DNA of 22,994 nucleotides. It comes from CAYRLW01 sp964425215 (GTDB taxonomy: Bacteria > Spirochaetota > Spirochaetia > Treponematales > Breznakiellaceae). The first letter of the stretch is position 1; each line of letters begins with the position of its first letter. Position numbers and translations under genes: made by a program. Location: contig CAYRLW010000051.1 of assembly GCA_964425215.1 (NCBI GenBank), forward strand, positions 1 through 22,994, read 5' to 3'. Of the stretch, positions 1-7,046 are shown in pieces. The notes under the pieces are model-generated. The model did not search any database and was not told the origin of the DNA. It worked only from the letters and a program-made list of their open reading frames with translations.

Positions 1-215
1 CCTTTCAAGGGCCGGACTCTAGCTCCGCGTGGAGGAAATTCTCAGGGGCACGTCAGGATGAATGGGACCGGTTTTGGACAGAGGGCGCAAAGCCACGGCC
101 CGACAAAGGGGTGGGGGCTGTCCCTGCAAGTTTAAGGAGCCAGGGTCGGGGGATGGACTCGTTCGCGCTTGCAACTGGTATCCGAGGTCAGTGTTAAACC
201 GACCCGAGGCCAGAT

Positions 216-253
216 CCGACATTCATCATGCCGTGCGGCATGATGCCTGTCGG
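216..253. repeat. Long imperfect palindrome (hairpin) downstream of the flavodoxin gene
   Basis: Two nested inverted repeats share one centre. The outer arms are CCGACA and TGTCGG (6 bp). The inner arms are CATCATGCCG and CGGCATGATG (10 bp, perfect), with a TG centre and one 2-nt internal mismatch on each side. The hairpin lies about 30 bases beyond the stop of the minus-strand flavodoxin gene, but no T-run follows on either strand. It could be an RNA 3'-end stabiliser, a weak terminator or a protein-binding site. The rest of 1-282 shows no convincing gene. Confidence 0.6.
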
Positions 254-282
254 ACATCAGGTGCGAACATTCAGGCGGAGCA

Positions 283-891
283 TCATCCTGGATAAGGATT
301 CTGCTTTAGCAGGCCTGCGAGGTGGGTGGCGTTGGCGGCGAGCATTTCTGCTGTTTTCGCCACCTTGTCGGGAGGTTGCGGCAGGTCTCTGAAATTAGCC
401 GAACCCATGGCTTCGCCGACCCAATAACAGGCTCCCACGGCCGGAATCGTCCACCCGACGTCATTGAGGGCCTGGAAAAGTTGAGCCGACGTCGCATGTG
501 CGCCGTCCTCATTGCCTACAATCGCTGTGACAGCCACTTTGCTATAGCTGGGCATTCGTCCCTGATCGTCAATCTCATCGAGGAAGGCGTCCATGCGTTC
601 AAGGACGCGCTTAGCGATGCTGGACGCCTGCCCCAACCAGATGGGGGTTCCAAAAATCAGGATGTCCGCCGAGAGAATCTGGTTGCGAAGCGATGGCCAG
701 GCATCGCCTTCGCCTTCATCGGAGGTGACGCCCGGCAGAACGTCGTAGTCCGATATGCGAAGCGTGGGAGCAATCGTGACGTCAAATCGGCGAAAGGCGT
801 CCGAGATCGTCGCAATCATTGCGTCTGTGGAGCTGTCATCGCCGGAACTGCGTTTTAAACTGCAGTTGATGGGTTGTGCTTTGAGTTTCAT
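283..891 (-). CDS. Flavodoxin-family NAD(P)H-dependent reductase
   Basis: Likely an FMN-binding reductase of the flavodoxin-like fold, 202 aa, cytosolic. The chosen start gives the N-terminus MKLKAQPINCSLKRS, which matches the usual first beta strand of this family (hydrophobic strand, then N-C-S-L-K). The phosphate-binding loop follows in SSGDDSSTDAM. The segment GTPIWLGQASSIAKRVLERM matches the family's GTPIYWG-type loop that contacts flavin, and VTAIVGNEDGAH is the later Gly-rich strand-loop. The frame is open 28 codons further upstream, but that extension has no family-like sequence. A purine-rich GAGAGGAAG lies upstream of the chosen ATG at slightly long spacing. The substrate is not predictable; quinone or FMN reduction are possibilities. 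A GGAAC box lies 52 bases upstream of the start. Confidence 0.8.
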   Translation of the reverse strand: MKLKAQPINCSLKRSSGDDSSTDAMIATISDAFRRFDVTIAPTLRISDYDVLPGVTSDEGEGDAWPSLRNQILSADILIFGTPIWLGQASSIAKRVLERMDAFLDEIDDQGRMPSYSKVAVTAIVGNEDGAHATSAQLFQALNDVGWTIPAVGACYWVGEAMGSANFRDLPQPPDKVAKTAEMLAANATHLAGLLKQNPYPG

Positions 892-922
892 TTTCAGGCT
901 TCTTCCTCTCATCTTGAGAAGA

Positions 923-947
923 GACGCTCCACAATCGCCGACGTTCC
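923..947 (-). promoter_or_regulatory. Candidate EcfG-type promoter for the flavodoxin gene
   Basis: On the minus strand GGAAC is followed after 16 bases by CGTC, one base away from the EcfG form GGAAC-N16/17-CGTT. It ends about 31 bases before the ATG at 891. It is weak alone and is listed because seven other genes in the window have the same box at the same distance. Confidence 0.3.
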
Positions 948-1021
948 CTCCACCCTTGCGGCCGACGATACCCACGCCTCAATGACAAGCAGACGCCATG
1001 CGGCGCTTGCTCAGACAGCCA

Positions 1022-1047
1022 AAGCTCCGCCCTTCCGGACGGAGCTT
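1022..1047 (-). terminator. Terminator-like hairpin ending the small-protein operon
   Basis: The arms AAGCTCCG and CGGAGCTT (8 bp, perfect) are extended by two more G-C pairs around a TTCC loop. The hairpin begins 7 bases after the stop codon of the minus-strand gene ending at 1054. Only a short T-run follows on the minus strand, so termination may be partial or the hairpin may protect the mRNA end. Confidence 0.5.
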
Positions 1048-1053
1048 GCGGGT

Positions 1054-1317
1054 TCAGGACGGTATTTCCTGTCCTTGGCCGCGCTGGGCTTCCTGGGGGT
1101 CGCCTTCCGCAGCCGTATCGGCCCTTATTTTAGTTATGTTGCCGTTTTCGTCCGATAAGAAATCGGCCGCCTGTTTGTCGCCACTCTGGTCGAGCGTGGC
1201 CTCTCGAGCCGATTGTTTCTGCAGGCTGTCTTCACCCAGGCCTGTTCTGTCCGGGTCCGTCTTTCCAGGCTGATGTCGCTTCGGATCGCGGTCGGGATCG
1301 GGTCGCGCGTCAGTCAT
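1054..1317 (-). CDS. Small disordered hydrophilic protein (MTD family, 87 aa)
   Basis: Third gene of a minus-strand operon of very small acidic proteins. The 87 residues are rich in Asp, Gln, Arg, Gly and Pro, with almost no hydrophobic residues, no signal peptide and no Cys, so the protein is probably intrinsically disordered and cytosolic. It begins MTDARPDPDRDP, like the two genes before it (MTDTRP and MTDIQP), and shares a DSLQ-Q-RE patch with the middle gene. The ATG is preceded by AAGAGAG about 5 bases away. The previous gene ends 12 bases upstream, so the two are co-transcribed. Proteins of this composition are common stress-induced products in alphaproteobacteria, but the exact function is unknown. 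Confidence 0.6.
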   Translation of the reverse strand: MTDARPDPDRDPKRHQPGKTDPDRTGLGEDSLQKQSAREATLDQSGDKQAADFLSDENGNITKIRADTAAEGDPQEAQRGQGQEIPS

Positions 1318-1329
1318 ATGAATCTCTCT

Positions 1330-1503
1330 TCAGTCCGGGTTGCTGATCAGAGGCGCTGTCGATGGCTGCGCCCGATCTTCATCAGAATCTTCGCCCTCAG
1401 CCTTGGACGTTTCTCGCTGGACTTGTCGCTGAAGGCTGTCGTGGTCCTGAGTATCATCGTCAGGACCGGCGTTGTTGTCCTGGGTTGGTCGGGTATCGGT
1501 CAT
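1330..1503 (-). CDS. Small acidic disordered protein (MTD family, 57 aa)
   Basis: Middle gene of the same operon; 57 aa, reading MTDTRPTQDNNAGPDDD then a Gln/Glu/Arg-rich middle (DSLQRQVQRETSK) and the tail APLISNPD. The Shine-Dalgarno sequence GAGGAG sits 5 bases before the ATG and overlaps the TGA stop of the preceding gene, so translation is probably coupled. The stop is 12 bases before the next start. It is strongly acidic, has no hydrophobic segment and is likely disordered. The shared MTD start, composition and tandem order suggest it arose by duplication with its neighbours. No function can be assigned. Confidence 0.55.
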   Translation of the reverse strand: MTDTRPTQDNNAGPDDDTQDHDSLQRQVQRETSKAEGEDSDEDRAQPSTAPLISNPD

Positions 1504-1512
1504 ATCCGCTCC

Positions 1513-1713
1513 TCAAGCACCGGAGCCAAAGCCGTCGACTCCGCCCGCGCCAGCCGATCCTTCGCCGCCCGTCGTCGACGCCGGATCATCCTTTGCGGGC
1601 TGACGTTGAGCCATATCGCGAAGGTTTTCCCGCTGCTGCGGGTTCTCATCCGGCTGCGGCGTCGCCGAGTCTTGATCCTGCGTTTGATCGCGCTCTGGTT
1701 GGATGTCGGTCAT
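1513..1713 (-). CDS. Small Gln/Asp-rich disordered protein (MTD family, 66 aa)
   Basis: First gene of the three-gene operon; 66 aa. The N-terminal half is charged and Gln-rich (MTDIQPERDQTQDQDS, then NPQQRENLRDMAQRQPAKDD) and the C-terminal tail is Gly/Ala/Ser-rich (GSAGAGGVDGFGSGA). The ATG is preceded by AGGGAG about 6 bases away. A clearly related but broken copy lies opposite at 1831-1977, which confirms that this frame is a real protein: the copy keeps the amino acids better than the codon third positions. A GGAAC box sits 51 bases upstream. It is probably a stress-induced soluble protein of unknown role. Confidence 0.65.
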   Translation of the reverse strand: MTDIQPERDQTQDQDSATPQPDENPQQRENLRDMAQRQPAKDDPASTTGGEGSAGAGGVDGFGSGA

Positions 1714-1743
1714 GCCGATCTCCCTGAATGGCTACAAGAAACC

Positions 1744-1768
1744 AAGCGCCCGGGCTCAAGGCCGTTCC
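1744..1768 (-). promoter_or_regulatory. Candidate GGAAC-type promoter of the MTD operon
   Basis: GGAAC on the minus strand, then GCTT after 16 bases, ending about 30 bases before the ATG at 1713. The -10 element is a poor match to CGTT, so the call rests on the -35 box and its position. Confidence 0.25.
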
Positions 1769-1830
1769 TACGGCTGCGCTACACGAAAAGTTTGAATCGG
1801 CTGCGGGAACTGGACCTTGAGACGAAAACG

Positions 1831-1977
1831 GCACAGCCGGACGCGAACCCGCAGCAACGCTAAAACCTTCGAGAGCAGGCTCAGCGCCAGCCAGGGAAGG
1901 ATGATCCGGCGCCCGCTTCGGGAGCCGAGGGTGCTGCCGGCGCAGGCGGGCCCGGTGGATGCGCCGCCGGCAGCTAG
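1831..1977 (+). pseudogene. Broken inverted copy of the 66-aa MTD-family gene
   Basis: In one frame this stretch reads AQPDANPQQR, then a TAA stop at 1861-1863, then NLREQAQRQPGKDDPAP and a Gly/Ala-rich tail ending at TAG 1975-1977. It aligns without gaps to residues 18-66 of the intact protein encoded at 1513-1713 on the other strand (QPDENPQQR, E, NLRDMAQRQPAKDDPAS and a Gly-rich tail). The intact gene has GAA where this copy has TAA, a single-base nonsense change. The 5' part does not match and no start codon or ribosome site is seen. It is a decayed duplicate in inverted orientation. A GC-rich inverted repeat (CTGCCGGCG with CGCCGGCAG) lies near its end. Confidence 0.75.
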
Positions 1978-2089
1978 TCAGCCAAGGTAGCTGCGCGAAC
2001 CCAGCCTTTAACCAGGTGGGGTTCTTGCTGTCGTGATGCCGGTGTACGGGATGACATCATCGAGTGACGTGGCCCTCGGCGATCTTCGG

Positions 2090-2413
2090 TCACGCGAGGC
2101 GAGAAAGCACGGCTTCGAAAGCCACTTCTGGAGCGTCTGGAGAAATCCCCTTCATTAAGGCCTCGTTTCCGAGTGATTGACCCTCCAGTAGGATCCGAGC
2201 GCGTTCGACCCCGAACACGGATCTGACCATCGAAATCTCTGTATGGCGATCGACCTGAATCTCGGCGCGGAACAGCCCGTCCTCAAGCTGGTAGGAACCG
2301 ACGTACCACGAAGTGCTGTCTCCTCCGCTGATGCGCCCATCCCGAAGCGTGACGACGCCAAAGCCAGTGCCGAGACGCGTCTTGAAGCCGACCCTGTACA
2401 GTCCATCCTGCAT
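2090..2413 (-). CDS. GrlR-like small regulatory protein
   Basis: A 107-aa soluble protein that resembles the GrlR family. The pattern is an MxDGLYxVxF start, then LGxGxGVVTLRDGRISGGDS and WYVGSYQLEDG, which fit the beta-strand hairpins of that lipocalin-like fold. GrlR itself is a negative regulator of type III secretion in enteropathogenic E. coli, but the many alphaproteobacterial homologues stand alone and have no known partner. No secretion genes are seen here. The start is the ATG that gives the family-typical N-terminus; no clear Shine-Dalgarno sequence precedes it. Family assignment is by remembered pattern only. Confidence 0.65.
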   Translation of the reverse strand: MQDGLYRVGFKTRLGTGFGVVTLRDGRISGGDSTSWYVGSYQLEDGLFRAEIQVDRHTEISMVRSVFGVERARILLEGQSLGNEALMKGISPDAPEVAFEAVLSRLA

Positions 2414-2893
2414 GCGACGCTAACGAATGACTTGTCCGATTCGATCCGCAACCCGTTGAGATAGCTGACGAGGTTTGTGGCCACAGCTGTCCGTGCGGGC
2501 TGTACTGACCCTATGTCAGGCTCAAGACTCATGGCCAGAATAGACGGTAGCGGCGAGGCTCAGGAGCCTGAATGAGATCGTCATCCCCCGGATGAGTGAG
2601 GTCCTGAGCCTAGGGGCATGGTGCTTTTTCTCTAAGACCATCTATTGGTGAGCTAGTGATTTTATGACCGGCCGCGGGCCTCATAGGGTTTTTCTCGCAG
2701 AGACCAGTTCCTGTAGCGACGACCCTGATGCGGCCTTTTGCGCTTAGAGGCGTGAGGTATGACAATCATCCTCCGCGAAACCCTGAGGTGATCATCGGGG
2801 TTCCAGGCCTTGTTTGTCTCGTCTCCAGTTAATTCGCCTGTGTCCGGTATCGGAACTTGCGAACCCCCGAGCCTCCCCGACGTAGATGGCTCC
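2414..2893. other. Gene-poor intergenic stretch
   Basis: No open frame here has a ribosome site and credible composition. It holds the 10-bp palindrome TGTGGCCACA at 2476-2485, the nested hairpin at 2556-2611 and a T-rich run just after it near 2631. It separates the minus-strand GrlR-like gene from the plus-strand DUF6894-like gene, so promoters for both should lie here, but none was recognised. Confidence 0.5.
2556..2611 (+). repeat. Nested stem-loop with 10-bp outer arms
   Basis: The outer arms AGGCTCAGGA (2556-2565) and TCCTGAGCCT (2602-2611) are perfect complements. Inside them is a second perfect hairpin, TCATCC (2581-2586), CCC loop, GGATGA (2590-2595). A GCTTTTTCT run follows about 20 bases downstream on the plus strand. 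This could be a structured RNA element or small RNA 3' region, or a DNA cruciform. No neighbouring gene needs a terminator here. Confidence 0.5.
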
Positions 2894-3109
2894 ATGGCGA
2901 CCTATGATTACATCGTAAGCGGCGTGGATCCTGAGGTGGCCCTCCAGGGCGCAGCGTCTACGGACGCCGATGCCCGGCGCGAGGCGATCCTCTTCCTTTC
3001 GGAAATGTTGCGCGAGAAGCCTATGCGCGAAGGCGGCGCCTTTTCGCTTCGGATCATCGTTCGGCACGAAGGTAGGGAAGTCTGCCAGGTTGGCGCTTCG
3101 GCTCATTGA
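2894..3109 (+). CDS. DUF6894-like small protein
   Basis: A 71-aa protein starting MATYDYIVSG. It resembles the DUF6894 family common in alphaproteobacteria: a short aromatic first strand, then an acidic segment followed by a helix of the form DADARREAILFLSEMLRE, then a last strand pair (FSLRIIVRHEGREVCQVG). Function is unknown; these proteins are often encoded in several copies near stress genes. The frame is open 28 codons upstream to a TTG, but the ATG gives the family-like start. No good ribosome site is seen before it, which lowers confidence in the exact start. Confidence 0.55.
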   Translation: MATYDYIVSGVDPEVALQGAASTDADARREAILFLSEMLREKPMREGGAFSLRIIVRHEGREVCQVGASAH

Positions 3110-3372
3110 AGCCTAAGCCAGAGGGGGCGATGGAAAGACGGCCGGTTGCGCCAATGGGGGGCAATCGCGGAACTGGCCGCCGCCGGCCGATCTTCTTCCA
3201 GGAAGGATCTGCACCCAGACAACGTTGCATTTTTGGCCTTTCTCCTTCGGTCCGGTTCCGAACTTGTCGGTTCGATCCAGTAGAGAGGCATGGCCTCTGC
3301 CGGGCCTTTCGCGGTGGCATGGAGCGGGACGGTTCGCTCGGCGTTGCTCCAGAAGACATCAGGAGCAGAGAC

Positions 3373-3567
3373 ATGAGCATCCACGATCAGGCCTTCAGAA
3401 CCGTTGAACTTCCGGCGCTTCCAGGAAAGCTGGGGGAAATCGACGATCTTCTCCAAGCGGCGAGATTGTCCGGAGCCGTTAACAGCGAGCGCGCCGTCCT
3501 CAACGAGATCGCCCGCATTATCGGCCGCTCTTCTGGCGGCGATATCTACCAGAAGCCGCTCGGTTGA
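3373..3567 (+). CDS. Hypothetical small protein (64 aa)
   Basis: The ATG is preceded by AGGAG at 7-base spacing, which decides this start over the longer open frame from 3106. The product is soluble, with no signal or membrane segment, and is mostly helix-forming: LPGKLGEIDDLLQAARLSG followed by ERAVLNEIARIIGRSS. No family was recognised. It stands alone between two gene-poor stretches. Confidence 0.55.
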   Translation: MSIHDQAFRTVELPALPGKLGEIDDLLQAARLSGAVNSERAVLNEIARIIGRSSGGDIYQKPLG

Positions 3568-4162
3568 CCCTATTTCGGCGCTGGCGCGACAGATGCGGCC
3601 AAATGTTCGAAACCCAACGGTTCAAAAGGCGCGTTTCCATTGTAGGGCCAGCCTTCTTGCTGGTCTTTTCATGCCGGCTGCCCTCGGTCTGAGGCCGGTC
3701 GTCGAGGCGGGCGGCGCTGGGGGTCGACTAGGGGGCTGGCGGCCGGCAGCGCGACCGGGAGTCTTCTAGGCGCGATCAGCGAAGCCGGATACGGCGATAG
3801 AAGACGCCCACGTCCATGCAAAGGGTGTTCGGCGCAGGCCGCGCTCGTGATCGTCAAGGCTTTCCATGCGTGTCGCGTGCGGATCAATGCCCTTCTGGGC
3901 AATCGTCACGTTCTCGAGGGAGCTACGCGGAGGCCTTCGCTATCAAACGGGTTGGACCGATTTCGATCCCTGCGGCGAGCCCCAAGGACAGAGCCGGGCC
4001 TAACACGCGCTGCCGCTGATCCACCCTGCGAACACCCAGGACGCGCTCCTCCGTCGGGAGGCAGGTTCCTACTTAATTGGGGCGATCACCCGTGTCGCCA
4101 AGACGACATTCTACGCCTCAGAACGTCTTTCCGCGTTCTCGGTCGTAGCAAAGGCGGGAGTC
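3568..4162. other. Gene-free stretch
   Basis: About 600 bases in which several frames are open on both strands because of high GC, but none has a ribosome site plus credible protein composition. No clear repeat or RNA gene was seen. It may hold regulatory sequence or decayed genes. Confidence 0.4.
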
Positions 4163-4369
4163 ATGGGCGTCGTCATTTCTTTTCCTAGCAAGGGCAAGCC
4201 AGATCGCAGGCGTCGCTCCTGGATCGTGGGGGCAGGCGGAATCTTCGTGCTATCGTTAGCCGCGATCGCCGTCCTGCTGGCAGGCCAGGATCTTCTTCGC
4301 GGATCTCAGGCTGACCTGCTGAACCAGACGGCGGAACGCGCCTCATCGCCCGGCCCGGTCAGCCCCTGA
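4163..4369 (+). CDS. Small single-pass membrane protein (68 aa)
   Basis: A Lys/Arg-rich N-terminus (KGKPDRRRRSW) precedes one hydrophobic segment, about residues 20-41 (IVGAGGIFVLSLAAIAVLLAG), followed by a short hydrophilic tail. By the positive-inside rule the N-terminus should be cytoplasmic and the tail periplasmic. The ATG has GGCGGGAG about 2-8 bases upstream. The gene ends immediately next to the convergent Crp/Fnr gene. No family was recognised; it could equally be an uncleaved signal-anchor protein. Confidence 0.6.
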   Translation: MGVVISFPSKGKPDRRRRSWIVGAGGIFVLSLAAIAVLLAGQDLLRGSQADLLNQTAERASSPGPVSP

Positions 4370-5158
4370 TCAGGCGGCCGTGTTCCGCAGGGGAGCGTCG
4401 CGTGAGGCCCAGCTGGCGGATTCCGCTGCTCGCAAAGGCGTGGCGGCTGCGGCGGCAAAGGAAACCACCTGCTCGCCGCAGCCGCAGGAAACGGCGCGCA
4501 GGCCGGCAAGATCGAGGATCTGCACCTTTCCTCGGCCAAACCGGACCAGGCCCATAGTTTGGAGGCGTCCGGCGGCGGCGTTGACGCTGGTTCTCTGCAC
4601 GCCGAGCATGGCGCCGAAGTCCGCCTGGGTCAGGCGAAGAGGAGCGCCATTGGCTCCGCAATGCAGCCGGACCAGCCACTTCGCCAGTCGTTCCTGAACG
4701 AGGTGAGTGGCGTTGCAGGCCGCTTCGGCCGCCAGACCGCTCACCCGTCTGGAAGACTGCCGGGCGACCAGACGGTTCAGCCAGTCGCGGCCAAGGCCAT
4801 CGACGACGCAGTCGGCGGGCACTCGGCAAAAGGTAGTGTCGATCAGGGCCCTGACCGCCGGGCGGTCGCCGTCAGGCTCCAGGGCGTGGTCCCATCCGTG
4901 AACTGATCCCGCGATGACGGTCGCGACGCAGATGCGGTCGCCATGGGGGAAGAGGCCGAGAACCCCTGCGAGAACAAAGGAGAGAAAACCGCTTTCCTCG
5001 AGGGGCTCGCCGGCCGGGATAGACATCAGCCTGCTGTGAGACTGAGCGATCGACTGGATGCTGCGCGGGAGCGCCTGGAAGACAGGATGGTCGGCCAGGT
5101 CGAGTTGCGGACGATAAAGGCCGCAGCCGTTGTTGGTGAGGCTGATCATAGTTTGCAT
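4370..5158 (-). CDS. Crp/Fnr-family transcription regulator
   Basis: A 262-aa protein with a Crp/Fnr architecture: an N-terminal cyclic-nucleotide-binding-like beta-roll (about residues 25-120, starting HPVFQALPRSIQSIAQ), a dimerisation helix, and a C-terminal winged helix-turn-helix (about 175-225). The latter reads LTQADFGAMLGVQRTSVNAA followed by LQTMGLVRFGRGKVQILD. No cluster of N-terminal cysteines typical of oxygen-sensing Fnr is present, so the effector is unknown. The C-terminus carries an Ala/Ser-rich extension of about 35 residues beyond the domain. The start ATG has AGGAG 8 bases upstream. The gene is divergent from the small gene at 5339 and convergent with the membrane protein at 4163. 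Confidence 0.85.
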   Translation of the reverse strand: MQTMISLTNNGCGLYRPQLDLADHPVFQALPRSIQSIAQSHSRLMSIPAGEPLEESGFLSFVLAGVLGLFPHGDRICVATVIAGSVHGWDHALEPDGDRPAVRALIDTTFCRVPADCVVDGLGRDWLNRLVARQSSRRVSGLAAEAACNATHLVQERLAKWLVRLHCGANGAPLRLTQADFGAMLGVQRTSVNAAAGRLQTMGLVRFGRGKVQILDLAGLRAVSCGCGEQVVSFAAAAATPLRAAESASWASRDAPLRNTAA

Positions 5159-5290
5159 GACGGACTCCTAAGCACAGAGTGGCGGCTCCGGCGCGAGCCG
5201 CACTTACATGGGTTAGGAAAGCGGCAAGTAGCTCAAAATGCGCTTGCATCGAGCAGCGTGTCTGCCGCCAGAGTTCGGCTTAGTGCACAA

Positions 5291-5315
5291 GGAACAAGGT
5301 TTAAGGCGCTGAATT
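5291..5315 (+). promoter_or_regulatory. Candidate GGAAC-type promoter for the 76-aa gene
   Basis: GGAAC at 5291-5295 followed after 16 bases by AATT, about 24 bases before the ATG at 5339. Only the -35 element and the position fit well. Confidence 0.25.
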
Positions 5316-5338
5316 GAGCTTCTGGAAAAGGAGGCGAT

Positions 5339-5569
5339 ATGACCATTTACACCATCTGCTTCAGCGCTCGGGGCACGGGCGTGTTGAGAACCGAATCCAT
5401 CATCGCCGATGAAGCTCAGGCTGCGATCGCCCTGGTGAAGCGTCGGCTGGGCAATAGCCGCACCTTTCAGGAAGCCAGGGTCTTCGAGGAAGGGGAGCTG
5501 CGGTTCAACGTCTCGTCGGACGCCAACGGCTTGGCGACGGCGGGCGGCGAGACCCGTTCGAGATCCTGA
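5339..5569 (+). CDS. Hypothetical protein (76 aa)
   Basis: The ATG has a very strong ribosome site, AAGGAGG, 4 bases upstream. The product begins MTIYTICFSARGTGVLRTES, suggesting a beta strand, then a helix (EAQAAIALVKRRLGNS), then another strand (ARVFEEGELRFNVSS), and a Gly/Ser/Arg tail. It is soluble, with no signal peptide. This alpha/beta layout is loosely like the DUF6894-type proteins, but no family was recognised. The next gene downstream is a Crp/Fnr regulator on the same strand. Confidence 0.6.
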   Translation: MTIYTICFSARGTGVLRTESIIADEAQAAIALVKRRLGNSRTFQEARVFEEGELRFNVSSDANGLATAGGETRSRS

Positions 5570-5593
5570 CTTTCCGACAGCAGCGCCGGCGAC

Positions 5594-5617
5594 GGAACGC
5601 GTCCGGCGCTCGGGGTT
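5594..5617 (+). promoter_or_regulatory. Candidate EcfG-type promoter for the second Crp/Fnr gene
   Basis: GGAAC at 5594-5598, then 15 bases, then GGTT (equivalently N16 then GTTT). It ends about 36 bases before the proposed CTG start at 5653 and lies after the stop of the previous gene, so it could drive the regulator on its own. Confidence 0.4.
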
Positions 5618-5652
5618 TATCAGGACACGTAACCTGTAGCGAGGAGACCGTC

Positions 5653-6372
5653 CTGATCAGCCCCCTGATCCAGAAGCTGTCGCGTCGTGATAAACTCTCC
5701 GGGCGCGAAAGGGAGGTTCTGGGAGACCTTCTTCAGCCCCCGATCATCATTCCGGCAGGCGAAGACATCGTCCGGCAGCATTCATCGCCCGGGTACAGCA
5801 CTCTCGTCCTCGACGGCTTCGCGGCCCGATATGTCGTGCTGATGAACGGCGCAAGGCAGATCACGGAACTGAACGTGCCCGGCGACTTCGTGGATCTCCA
5901 CAGTCTCATGATGAACCCCATGGATCATGGGGTCGTTGCGCTCACCGCCTGCACGGTGGCGAGGTCTCCTCATGAGGGCCTGCGGCGGCTGATAGAGACC
6001 GAACCCCATCTGACCCGGCTGCTCTGGATGGACACCCTGATCGACGCCGCAGTGCACCGGCAATGGATTGCAGGCCTGGGGCGCCGGACTGCTGTGGCGC
6101 GGCTCTCGCATCTCTTGTGCGAACTCTATCTTCGCCTGAAGACCGTCCATCGCGCAGGAGGCTGCAGAATGGAGCTTCCTCTCAGTCAGGCTGTGCTCGC
6201 GGATGTTCTCGGGCTGTCGGACGTGCACGTCAATCGTTCCATCGCTCAGCTCCGCGTCGCGGACCTGGTCAAATGGACAGGACGCGTCATTGAGATTTGC
6301 GACTGGGATGGCCTGGTCAGACAGGCGGAATTCGACCCTACCTATCTAAGGCTCACCAGGGCCTCGGTCTAA
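5653..6372 (+). CDS. Crp/Fnr-family regulator with probable CTG start
   Basis: The 239-aa product has the full Crp/Fnr layout. The N-terminus reads ISPLIQKLSRRDKLSGRERE, then a cNMP-binding-like beta-roll (about residues 20-120, IIIPAGEDIV through LNVPGDFVDLHSL), a dimer helix, and a winged helix-turn-helix (about 175-225: LPLSQAVLADVLGLSDVHVN). The first in-frame ATG is at 5836 and would delete about 60 residues, half of the sensor domain. No ATG, GTG or TTG exists in frame between the previous gene and 5836, but a CTG at 5653 lies 6 bases after GAGGAG. So CTG initiation is the simplest reading. A base difference in the genome assembly is the alternative. The effector is unknown. Confidence 0.8.
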   Translation: MISPLIQKLSRRDKLSGREREVLGDLLQPPIIIPAGEDIVRQHSSPGYSTLVLDGFAARYVVLMNGARQITELNVPGDFVDLHSLMMNPMDHGVVALTACTVARSPHEGLRRLIETEPHLTRLLWMDTLIDAAVHRQWIAGLGRRTAVARLSHLLCELYLRLKTVHRAGGCRMELPLSQAVLADVLGLSDVHVNRSIAQLRVADLVKWTGRVIEICDWDGLVRQAEFDPTYLRLTRASV

Positions 6373-6872
6373 GATTGGTCTAGCTCGAAGGCGTCGAGAA
6401 CAAGACCCGAGGGGCGATGAGGGCTGCGAAGTTTTTCTAGGGCGACCGGCTCCGGAACGGGCACGTCCGAAAGGCTCTCCAGCCCGGCCAGCCGTTCCTT
6501 CAAGTCTATCTCGCAAAATTTGTCGCGGGGCAGGGCGCCTGGCCGCTCGAGCCGGACATTCAAACCCTCTTCAAGGGCGGCGTGGTTCTGCCATAGGCGG
6601 CGCCATTGCCGGATCCAGGCCCGCGTGACCCGGGCCTCGGACGGCGTCGCTGTCTCTACCTCGCCTGCGATGACCCGCATCAGGTCCATGATCGCAATCA
6701 GGTCGTCCACGGTCGCTAGATCGACATCGACATAGCGGGGGTAGAGCAGTTCCTCGCGGATAATGGAGACCACGGCGAACAGCCGGCAGAGTTCGGCAGG
6801 GCGCTCCATGCCGGTCTCTGACTCGAGATGGTCCTTGAAACGACTGTCGAGATAGCGGAGCTCGGCAAGCAT
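6369..6872 (-). CDS. Hypothetical helical protein (167 aa)
   Basis: No family was recognised. The start is the ATG at 6872, with AAGGA about 10 bases upstream; the longer open frame runs into the divergent NADH dehydrogenase gene and has poor composition. The protein is soluble and mostly helical: MLAELRYLDSRFKDHL, then RLFAVVSIIREELLYPRYVD, then ATVDDLIAIMDLMRVIAGEV, and a Trp/Arg-rich helix around WIRQWRRLWQNHA. It has neither signal peptide nor membrane segment. Its stop overlaps that of the convergent Crp/Fnr gene by 4 bases. Confidence 0.55.
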   Translation of the reverse strand: MLAELRYLDSRFKDHLESETGMERPAELCRLFAVVSIIREELLYPRYVDVDLATVDDLIAIMDLMRVIAGEVETATPSEARVTRAWIRQWRRLWQNHAALEEGLNVRLERPGALPRDKFCEIDLKERLAGLESLSDVPVPEPVALEKLRSPHRPSGLVLDAFELDQS

Positions 6873-7046
6873 GTTCAGAACGTCCTTCTTTCTCAGGAAT
6901 GAAGCCGTGCGCCCGCGCCTTGGCGCCCAGAGTCCGGTTTTGGACCCTGGTGGAGGAAGGATTCTAAGGCAGCCCCGCACATCCGGCGCGGAAGGCGGGG
7001 TGTCGGTCTTCTCGCAACCCCTGCGCGCGGCGGGGATTGTTTCAGT

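Noticed and set aside
3103..3456. A 117-codon minus-strand frame
   Set aside because: It overlaps the plus-strand gene at 3373 that has a good ribosome site, and the composition is not convincing.
3847..4188. A 113-codon open frame on the plus strand
   Set aside because: It has no ribosome site, Arg/Pro-rich random-looking composition, and runs into the start of the better-supported membrane protein gene.
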